Source: an uncultured Eubacteriales bacterium
GTDB taxonomy: Bacteria > Bacillota > Clostridia > Lachnospirales > Lachnospiraceae
Length of the DNA: 31,568 bases
Assembly: GCA_900321525.1 (NCBI GenBank)
Contig: ONWL01000001.1
Coordinates: 1-31,568 of the forward strand
Direction of reading: 5' to 3'
The translations under genes and the position numbers were made by a program. Of this stretch, positions 26,975-31,568 are shown one piece after another; positions within the stretch are counted from its first letter, which is position 1; every line of letters begins with the position of its first letter. Below the pieces are notes generated by a model. The model saw nothing but the letters and a program-made list of their open reading frames with translations. It was not told the DNA's origin and ran no database searches.

Positions 26975-28186
26975 TCACTCTCTCAGGCCCATGTACTGAT
27001 AGGTCTCATATGCCGCCCCCTCTGCAATCTGCTGCATCTGGGCATACAAGCTTTCGATATCCTCTACTTGTACATCACGACCGGACAAACCGTATAATAC
27101 ATTGAATGCTTCTGCCTGATTCTTGGCTCTGTATAATGCTGCCATCACATCTGCTGCCAGAGGACCTCCCTGTGCGCTGTAACCTTCACAACGATCCATG
27201 ATGGCGATGACTTTTGCATTCTGCAATGCAATTGCAATCTCTTCTGCCGGGAATGGACGGAATACTCTGACCTTTAACAGACCAGCCTTGATTCCCCTGG
27301 CACGAAGTGCCCGGATGGCTTCCTTGATGGTACCGCAGGCACTGCCGATTGCCACACAGACATACTCTGCATCCTCTAATTCATACCCCTCGAAAAAGCC
27401 ATAACTTCTGCCGGACATCTCACCAAATTGCTTTCCTACCTCTAAGATCACGTCTTTGGCACGCTTCATCGCTTCTGCCTGTGCCTTTTTTGCCTCCATA
27501 CAGTACTTGGACACTGCATAAGGTCCTACTGCCATGGTCTCATCCTTCTTTAACAGGTAATGCTCCGGCTCAAACTCCCCGGCAAATGCCTTTACCGGCT
27601 CATCCGGCAGCAGAGTGATATTTTCCACTGCATGGCTGGTGATAAACCCATCCTGACAGATCATCACCGGCAGCATCACATCCTTATGCTCTGCAATGGG
27701 GTAAGCCTGGATAAAGTTATCATATACTTCCTGATTATTCTCTGCATAAATCTGAATCCAGCCGGAATCTCTCGCTCCCATACTGTCAGAATGGTCTGCA
27801 TTGATGTTAATAGGACCGGTCAAAGCACGGTTGACCACTGCCATGACGATAGGCAAACGGTCAGACGCTGCCACATACAACATCTCCCACATATAAGCCA
27901 GACCACAGGAAGATGTAGCGGTCAATGTTCTGGCACCTGCCGCAGATGCTCCCATAGCCGCACTCATGGAACTGTGCTCACTTTCTACCGGAATAAACTC
28001 TGTATCAATGACCCCGTTGGAAATCATGGTTGCCACAAACTGCGGGATTTCTGTGGATGGTGTAATGGGGAATGCCGGCATCACATCCGGATTGATCTGA
28101 CGAATTGCATTGGCTACCGCTTCATTCCCAGACATTCTGTCCGGGATACCGGCAACCGGTTCTGTATATAAACGATTCTCTGACAT
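26975..28186 (-). CDS. porA: 2-oxoacid:ferredoxin oxidoreductase alpha subunit (PorA)
   Basis: The 403-residue alpha subunit carries the pyrimidine-binding and transketolase C-terminal domains. Visible motifs include PAFPITPSTEIP near the N-terminus, VESEHSSMSAAMGASAAGAR, TATSSCGLAYMWE, and EGYSAQGGPLAADVMAALY near the C-terminus. Together with the other three subunits it oxidises pyruvate (or a close 2-oxoacid) to acetyl-CoA and CO2 and reduces ferredoxin. The start at 28186 has AAAGGAAA; 22 upstream in-frame codons are rejected. It is separated from porD by 141 bases without an obvious promoter or terminator. Confidence 0.93.
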   Translation of the reverse strand: MSENRLYTEPVAGIPDRMSGNEAVANAIRQINPDVMPAFPITPSTEIPQFVATMISNGVIDTEFIPVESEHSSMSAAMGASAAGARTLTATSSCGLAYMWEMLYVAASDRLPIVMAVVNRALTGPININADHSDSMGARDSGWIQIYAENNQEVYDNFIQAYPIAEHKDVMLPVMICQDGFITSHAVENITLLPDEPVKAFAGEFEPEHYLLKKDETMAVGPYAVSKYCMEAKKAQAEAMKRAKDVILEVGKQFGEMSGRSYGFFEGYELEDAEYVCVAIGSACGTIKEAIRALRARGIKAGLLKVRVFRPFPAEEIAIALQNAKVIAIMDRCEGYSAQGGPLAADVMAALYRAKNQAEAFNVLYGLSGRDVQVEDIESLYAQMQQIAEGAAYETYQYMGLRE

Positions 28187-28327
28187 ACTATTTCCTTTCT
28201 CTTTCTCATGTACCCAGACAATTGGGAAACTATGAAACCGAACGCCTTTCATCAGAAATTTTAATGTGCAGGCTGTTTTGGTTCAATTCAAAAAAGTTTC
28301 GCAATCACCTGTCTGATATACCGCTGC

Positions 28328-28630
28328 TTACTGGCCTTCTCTCATGGAGATTGCCTTAAATGGACAGGCCTTGACGCAAATGCCGCAGCCTTTGCAGTGA
28401 TCCAGATCAAAGTCTTTGCGTTTCTTATCCTCTACCGGAATGGAACTGTCCGGACAGTATGGAACACACAGCAGACACTGCTTGCATTTTTCCTGATCCC
28501 ACACTGGAGTCTCCGTTCTCCACTCACCGGTGCAAAACTGCTTGGATGTACCCGGTTCAAAAATCTTCAATCCTTCTGTCAAATCCTGCCATCTGACAGA
28601 CTCATTTATCTCGGAAGCCTTTAATGCCAT
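28328..28630 (-). CDS. porD: 2-oxoacid:ferredoxin oxidoreductase delta subunit, 2[4Fe-4S] ferredoxin-like (PorD)
   Basis: The 100-residue subunit has two complete cluster motifs, CKQCLLCVPYCP near residue 49 and CKGCGICVKACP near 79, separated by an acidic-basic linker. It carries electrons from PorB to free ferredoxin. An N-terminal extension of about 45 residues with EWRTETPVWDQEKC is typical of delta subunits in four-gene POR clusters. AGAGG precedes the ATG at 28630 by seven bases. Confidence 0.93.
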   Translation of the reverse strand: MALKASEINESVRWQDLTEGLKIFEPGTSKQFCTGEWRTETPVWDQEKCKQCLLCVPYCPDSSIPVEDKKRKDFDLDHCKGCGICVKACPFKAISMREGQ

Positions 28631-28689
28631 ATCTGTACCTCTTTCTGCTTTCTGCGTCCAATCTATATTCGTCTTTACAGCCGATTTTC

Positions 28690-28737
28690 TCAGGGCGTTA
28701 TGAAATCCATTTCCTTAAACTGGTTCAATTCTCTCAT
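28690..28737 (-). CDS. Possible 15-residue peptide between porC and porD
   Basis: A short frame MRELNQFKEMDFITP with stop TGA lies in the 164-base porC-porD gap. The only ribosome-site-like sequence is GTGGG about five bases upstream, which is weak. It may be chance; only conservation could tell. Confidence 0.15.
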   Translation of the reverse strand: MRELNQFKEMDFITP

Positions 28738-28756
28738 AATACCCACTGCATTTCCT

Positions 28757-28807
28757 GACAGGCAGGGACGCCGTATGCCTGTCTCATGTCTGTTTTACTC
28801 GCAGACA
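28757..28807 (-). promoter_or_regulatory. Tandem hairpins at the porC-porD junction
   Basis: GACAGGCA (28757-28764) pairs with TGCCTGTC (28776-28783), and TGTCTG (28787-28792) pairs with CAGACA (28802-28807) across the porC stop codon. Neither is followed by a T-run on the minus strand. They may guide processing or protect the porC end of the message. Confidence 0.4.
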
Positions 28808-29370
28808 GAATTCAATGCCAGACGAAGTGCCTGCATGTTGCCGTCTAATACCTCCGGCTTCTTGGCAAACTTATGCCGTAAGGATTCTTCCATTTCCTTT
28901 AAAAACACATCTTCTTCCATCACACCGGAAATCTTCACCATGCCTGCTAACATAGGGGTATTGGGGAAATACTTGCCCAGTGTGGCCATACAGACCTTAC
29001 GGGCATCAATGGTGTAAACTTTTCCTGTGTATCCATTTAAAAGCGGAAGAATTTCCTCCTTGCTGCGACTGGTGTTGATCAAAATGCCACCCTCCGGCTT
29101 CAAACCACTGGTCACATCTACTGCATTTAATAGTGTCTCATCCACCACTGCCACATAATCGGGATTGTGAATGTCACAATGCACCAGGATCGGCTCATCA
29201 CTAATTCTGTCATATGCGGTAATGGGTGCCCCCATACGCTCCGGACCGTACTCCGGAAACCCTTGTACATGGTTGCCAGTCTTAAATGCCACATCTGCTA
29301 ACAGCAATGCTGCAGTCTTTGCCCCCTGACCGCCTCTGCCATGCCAACGAAACTCCGTTAATTTACTCAT
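28795..29370 (-). CDS. porC: 2-oxoacid:ferredoxin oxidoreductase gamma subunit (PorC)
   Basis: The 191-residue gamma subunit begins with the family signature EFRWHGRGGQGAKTAALLLA and continues with GFPEYGPERMGAPITAYDRIS and LGKYFPNTPMLAGMVKISG. It is the first gene of the porC-porD-porA-porB-pduL cluster. AAGGAGG five bases before the ATG at 29370 fixes the start. A separate four-subunit enzyme is notable because many Clostridia use a single-chain PFOR. It is preceded by a near-consensus promoter and a long hairpin-bearing leader. Confidence 0.93.
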   Translation of the reverse strand: MSKLTEFRWHGRGGQGAKTAALLLADVAFKTGNHVQGFPEYGPERMGAPITAYDRISDEPILVHCDIHNPDYVAVVDETLLNAVDVTSGLKPEGGILINTSRSKEEILPLLNGYTGKVYTIDARKVCMATLGKYFPNTPMLAGMVKISGVMEEDVFLKEMEESLRHKFAKKPEVLDGNMQALRLALNSVCE

Positions 29371-29438
29371 GCTGCCTCCTTCTTATCTCTGCCATCACTG
29401 CCAGTTTCCTGTGTCGTAATAGCCAGTCTTACCTGTTT

Positions 29439-29510
29439 TGGCATCTACGAAAAATATGCACTTCTCTTCGTTGTAACCACTCCGGCAATGCAGATTTTTC
29501 GTAAATGCCA
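29439..29510 (-). ncRNA. Candidate cis-regulatory leader RNA of porC (long hairpin)
   Basis: Arms at 29439-29460 and 29489-29510 (each 22 bases, built on TGGCAT, TACGAAAAAT and TGCA) pair at 20 of 22 positions around a 28-base loop. The hairpin starts about 36 bases after the predicted transcription start and ends 69 bases before porC. A six-pair helix (TTCTGC / GCAGGA) precedes it near 29523-29540 in the transcript. Three ACTGGC copies near the hairpin could pair alternatively with the GCCA of the hairpin base. No known riboswitch class is recognised. Confidence 0.5.
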
Positions 29511-29552
29511 GTATTTTTATGTCCTGCCCCTAAGCAGAAACATTCACTTTAT

Positions 29553-29581
29553 AGTATACCGTTATCCGGGGCACAGGTCAA
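29553..29581 (-). promoter_or_regulatory. Sigma-A promoter of the por-pduL operon
   Basis: On the minus strand TTGACC (29576-29581) and TATACT (29553-29558) are exactly 17 bases apart, five of six and five of six matches to consensus. The predicted leader is about 175 bases. Confidence 0.75.
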
Positions 29582-29600
29582 TCTGAAAAATCTCTCAAAC

Positions 29601-29655
29601 AAAAAACTGCCCAAAACAAGTTCCACCTCATTGGCAAACTCTGTTTCAGACAGTT
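29601..29655 (-). terminator. Intrinsic terminator after the DUF2325 gene
   Basis: On the minus strand the segment from AACTGTCTGAAACA to TGTTTTGGGCAGTT folds into a long stem of about 20 pairs with several G-T pairs and one bulge, followed by TTTTTTG. It separates the DUF2325 gene from the por promoter. Confidence 0.7.
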
Positions 29656-29675
29656 CTCCTTATTTCAAATGACTT

Positions 29676-29951
29676 TTATGCCATTGCCTGCAATGCACTG
29701 TGCAATGCAGAAACACTGCTGGAATTCACATGCAGAATCTCTGAGCCGTTCTTCTTGGCTTCCTTTACTGCTGCCATCCGCATCTTATGGGATACGGTAT
29801 TGGTAAATACAATCAGCAGATCCGGACATCCCACACGTCCTCTCAAAGAAGACTCCTTGGTGTATACCTTCGCCTTCCATCCAAAATCCGCACACACTTC
29901 ACTATATCTGCGTTCCATACGCTCATTGCCACCTATAATTACTGCACTCAT
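29676..29951 (-). CDS. DUF2325-domain protein
   Basis: The 91-residue protein is a single DUF2325 domain: MSAVIIGGNERMERRYSEV at the N-terminus, a central GCPDLLIVFTNTVSHKMR, and a C-terminal ILHVNSSSVSALHSAL. This fold looks like a small Rossmann-type module; its biochemical role is not known to me. AGGAGGG precedes the ATG at 29951. Upstream lie two matching palindromes of a metalloregulator style, so a link to iron or manganese handling is possible but is inference only. A strong terminator follows it, making it a single-gene unit. Confidence 0.85.
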   Translation of the reverse strand: MSAVIIGGNERMERRYSEVCADFGWKAKVYTKESSLRGRVGCPDLLIVFTNTVSHKMRMAAVKEAKKNGSEILHVNSSSVSALHSALQAMA

Positions 29952-30034
29952 CTATTCCCTCCTGATTCTGCACCTCTACGTTTGTATTCAGTACCTTATT
30001 ATGTATCTATATTATTTCTTCTGGATCCTTTTAT

Positions 30035-30050
30035 GTTAGTTTTCGCTAAC
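30035..30050 (-). promoter_or_regulatory. Palindrome GTTAG-N6-CTAAC, copy 2
   Basis: GTTAGTTTTCGCTAAC on the plus strand is a perfect five-base inverted repeat around six bases. It is the same arrangement as copy 1 at 30127-30142 and lies 84 bases before the DUF2325 start. The TTAG/CTAA arms resemble DtxR/IdeR-type boxes. Confidence 0.5.
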
Positions 30051-30060
30051 CATTCCTTTG

Positions 30061-30107
30061 AAAAAAAGTATCAATCCATTTCTTATGACGAACATTGAAT
30101 TGATACT
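30061..30107 (-). terminator. Intrinsic terminator or attenuator upstream of the DUF2325 gene
   Basis: On the minus strand AGTATCAAT (30099-30107) pairs with ATTGATACT (30067-30075) around a 23-base loop, followed by TTTTTTTC. The plus-strand reading has no T-run, so it acts on minus-strand transcription. Confidence 0.65.
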
Positions 30108-30126
30108 ATATGTTCAGCTTATCTTA

Positions 30127-30142
30127 GTTAGATTATACTAAC
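30127..30142 (-). promoter_or_regulatory. Palindrome GTTAG-N6-CTAAC, copy 1, at the predicted transcription start
   Basis: On the minus strand GTTAGTATAATCTAAC has five-base inverted arms around TATAAT. It abuts the predicted start of the upstream promoter, so a bound repressor would block initiation. Confidence 0.5.
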
Positions 30143-30149
30143 AAGAATT

Positions 30150-30178
30150 ATACTATCATACTTCTTTCCCCCTGTCAA
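30150..30178 (-). promoter_or_regulatory. Promoter upstream of the DUF2325 gene
   Basis: A perfect TTGACA (30173-30178) is 17 bases from TAGTAT (30150-30155). A TATAAT at 30147-30152 is also present, but at 20 bases from the -35 box. Confidence 0.55.
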
Positions 30179-30252
30179 GCAGAAAATCAGGAAATTGGCA
30201 ACAAATGTTTCCCATTGACATTGCCACTTGATCAATCAATAACACCTAATCT

Positions 30253-30786
30253 TTATACCGTCACCAGAATCGGCTCATGCTCTAATGCGGGAATGATTTT
30301 TTCCTTAAAATCATTCATGCCAATCCGCAGACTGGATGTATTGATACAGGGGTGACATCCTATATAGTCTCCTTCCAGCACATCCCGGTCAATTAAGAGC
30401 TGCACCCGCTTTTCCTTGTCATTCATCAGCCCCAGTACACTCACCGAACCGGGTGTAATATCCAAAAACTGCTCCATATATTCCGGCTTTCCAAAAGACA
30501 GTCTGGCAGAACCAATCTGCCCGGAAATATCCCTGGTCTTAAACTTCTTATCATCCCGAATCATCAACAGATAAAAGACTGTTTCCTGTCTGTTGCACAG
30601 AAACAGATTTTTGCAAATGGTAGCTTCCAGAGCCTGGTCTACCTCTGCGCAATCCTCCATGGTCATGGCTGCATCATGATCAATCCGCTGGTACTTCACG
30701 CCCAGTTTATCTAAAAAATCATACACTCTCACTTCTTTTTCCAGTCTGCCACTGCAATCTGCCGGTCTTCCTTCCAGTAATTCCAT
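30253..30786 (-). CDS. YbaK/ProX-type prolyl-tRNA deacylase
   Basis: The 177-residue protein is a free-standing aminoacyl-tRNA editing domain. It has VYDFLDKLGVKYQRIDHDAA near the N-terminus, CKNLFLCN with the lysine typical of the family active site, FYLLMIRDDKKF, and the GSVSVLGLMND motif followed by YIGCHPCINTSSL. It should remove mischarged alanine (or a related amino acid) from tRNA-Pro in trans. I chose the ATG at 30786 because AAAGGAG lies at the right distance; eight upstream in-frame codons include that site. It has a near-consensus promoter. Confidence 0.9.
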   Translation of the reverse strand: MELLEGRPADCSGRLEKEVRVYDFLDKLGVKYQRIDHDAAMTMEDCAEVDQALEATICKNLFLCNRQETVFYLLMIRDDKKFKTRDISGQIGSARLSFGKPEYMEQFLDITPGSVSVLGLMNDKEKRVQLLIDRDVLEGDYIGCHPCINTSSLRIGMNDFKEKIIPALEHEPILVTV

Positions 30787-30902
30787 ATGTGTCTCCTTTT
30801 GTTTTGTCATGAACGGTCCGTATTTGCAAAACTTTCACACAAAACACGTTTCATCGGCCTGACACCTCTGTGGTATGCATATGTCCCACACAGTTCTCCT
30901 GT

Positions 30903-30931
30903 ATTATACCCTCTCCCTCCCATCCCGTCAA
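30903..30931 (-). promoter_or_regulatory. Sigma-A promoter of the ybaK-type gene with a G-quadruplex motif in its spacer
   Basis: On the minus strand TTGACG (30926-30931) and TATAAT (30903-30908) are 17 bases apart. The spacer with the last -35 base reads GGGATGGGAGGGAGAGGG, four G-triplets with loops of 2, 1 and 3 bases, on the non-template strand. Confidence 0.75.
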
Positions 30932-30955
30932 ATCTGTTTCATTTTCAGTCGTTAC

Positions 30956-30984
30956 TTGTACACATACATTTTTTATGTTACACT
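30956..30984 (+). promoter_or_regulatory. Promoter of the GH17-like gene
   Basis: TTGTAC (30956-30961) and TACACT (30979-30984) are 17 bases apart. The predicted start near 30991 lies just before a nine-base inverted repeat. Confidence 0.5.
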
Positions 30985-30995
30985 ATAGACATCAA

Positions 30996-31019
30996 TTTGT
31001 GGTGTGACAGCACCACAAA
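30996..31019 (+). promoter_or_regulatory. Operator-like inverted repeat in the GH17-like gene leader
   Basis: Perfect nine-base arms TTTGTGGTG (30996-31004) and CACCACAAA (31011-31019) flank TGACAG. It starts about six bases after the predicted transcription start and has no T-run, so it fits an operator or leader hairpin better than a terminator. Confidence 0.5.
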
Positions 31020-31036
31020 CGATATGGAGGTTATTT

Positions 31037-31568
31037 ATGAACATAATGATCCCTTATGGCAAAGCCATTTGTTACTCCGGCTATCGCCTTGGACAAAGTC
31101 CAAAGACAGAAATTCCGACAGTAGAGCAGATCGGAGAGGATCTGGAAATTCTGGTACAGGACGGATACCGCTATTTGCGCATGTATGACCCCAATCTGCA
31201 TGCCAGACGGGTTTTAGAAGCCATCCGCATTTACCATCTGCCCTTGCAATGCATGATTGGTATTGATTCCGATCCAGAGGTAAACAATCCAAACTGTCCA
31301 TGGGAAAAGCAGGAAATGACAGACAAAGAGCTGGAACAGAATCGTCTGCGCAACGATGCAGAACTGGAAAAGCTCGCGGTACTTGCAGAGCAGAACTCAC
31401 CGATAGCAACGCTCGTTAAGCAGGCTGTAGTGCCACAGCTCACCATTGACCTTAAACCATCACCACGTGTGAAAAAGGTAGAGGGTGAGACACTTGCGGG
31501 GCTGCGTGAGTACATCCACGGCAAGCGTCAGGCATTTCAGGCAAGTCGTGAAAAGCAGGAGAAACTGA
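31037..31568 (+). CDS. GH17-like glycosyl hydrolase N-terminus joined to an unrelated 3' part (partial)
   Basis: The frame starts at 31037 after TGGAGG and is still open at the window end (177 codons). The first ~112 residues look like a short bacterial GH17-type beta-glucosidase/glucanosyltransferase N-terminus: PYGKAICYSGYRLGQSP, EDLEILVQDGYRYLRMYDP, and LPLQCMIGIDSDPEVNNP. From about residue 115 (near 31380) the expected GNENTP-type catalytic region does not appear in any frame. Instead there is a Lys/Gln-rich helical sequence (LVKQAVVPQLTIDLKPSP, ETLAGLREYIHGKRQAFQAS) with more CTC/CTT, CGT and GTG codons. I do not recognise the tail; it suggests an insertion breakpoint or a chimeric join. 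Confidence 0.6.
   Translation, partial: MNIMIPYGKAICYSGYRLGQSPKTEIPTVEQIGEDLEILVQDGYRYLRMYDPNLHARRVLEAIRIYHLPLQCMIGIDSDPEVNNPNCPWEKQEMTDKELEQNRLRNDAELEKLAVLAEQNSPIATLVKQAVVPQLTIDLKPSPRVKKVEGETLAGLREYIHGKRQAFQASREKQEKL

Larger units (their letters stand above)
30060..30143 (-). ncRNA. Candidate short terminated transcript upstream of the DUF2325 gene
   Basis: A promoter at 30150-30178 would start transcription near 30143, and an intrinsic terminator at 30061-30107 would stop it about 83 bases later. The interval has no frame with a ribosome binding site. It is either a small RNA or an attenuated leader of the DUF2325 gene. Confidence 0.35.

Noticed and set aside
26398..28171. Long plus-strand frames opposite porB and porA
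   Set aside because: They mirror the coding strand of clear por genes and contain His/Cys/Arg-rich shadow sequence.
30034..30093. A 19-codon minus-strand frame reading through the attenuator
   Set aside because: No ribosome site; it runs through the terminator T-run and the second palindrome.

Overview
The window reads as chromosomal DNA of an anaerobic, spore-lineage Firmicute of the class Clostridia, most likely a Lachnospiraceae-type gut commensal. The evidence is strong AGGAGG-type ribosome binding sites, consensus sigma-A promoters, a spoIIID gene, a type III (GlnN) glutamine synthetase, a YesM/YesN two-component system, a DegV protein, a four-subunit pyruvate-type ferredoxin oxidoreductase and a large alpha-glucan utilisation locus. 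This assignment is inferred from gene content and style, not from a marker gene.

Layout. (1) 1-2058 is accessory DNA: a 5'-truncated unknown ORF (+), a DUF6017-type replication-initiator-like gene (-), several terminator-like hairpins and four iteron-like TCTACCAA repeats. (2) 2059-16774, all on the minus strand, is a maltodextrin/starch locus. In transcription order it holds a YesN-type response regulator, a YesM-type histidine kinase, an orphan solute-binding lipoprotein, malE, malF, malG, a GH133 debranching enzyme, malQ, spoIIID and a GH13 oligo-1,6-glucosidase. (3) 17204-21323 on the plus strand holds a HAD phosphatase, an AraC regulator and a glycogen/maltodextrin phosphorylase, divergent from region 2. 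(4) 21389-30786 on the minus strand holds a ferritin-like four-helix protein, DegV, GlnN, PduL, PorB, PorA, PorD, PorC, a DUF2325 protein and a YbaK-type prolyl-tRNA deacylase. (5) 31037-31568 (+) is the start of a GH17-like glycosidase whose last ~60 codons look foreign, so both window edges carry mobile-element-like material.

How it works together. MalE would capture maltodextrins for a MalFG permease; no ATPase gene is present, so a shared MsmK-type ATPase elsewhere is assumed. The debranching enzyme, MalQ, phosphorylase and 1,6-glucosidase would convert the dextrins to glucose and glucose-1-phosphate. The regulator-kinase-lipoprotein triad probably senses an extracellular sugar. The por genes and PduL would carry pyruvate to acetyl-CoA and acetyl-phosphate with reduction of ferredoxin.

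Main oddities: malF carries a one-base deletion and malG an out-of-frame internal deletion, so the transporter appears broken as sequenced. A 22-bp motif is shared by the malQ and glgP upstream regions, with a weaker copy before malL. The porC leader contains a long near-perfect hairpin. Two GTTAG-N6-CTAAC palindromes and an early terminator precede the DUF2325 gene. A canonical G-quadruplex motif fills the -35/-10 spacer of the ybaK promoter.
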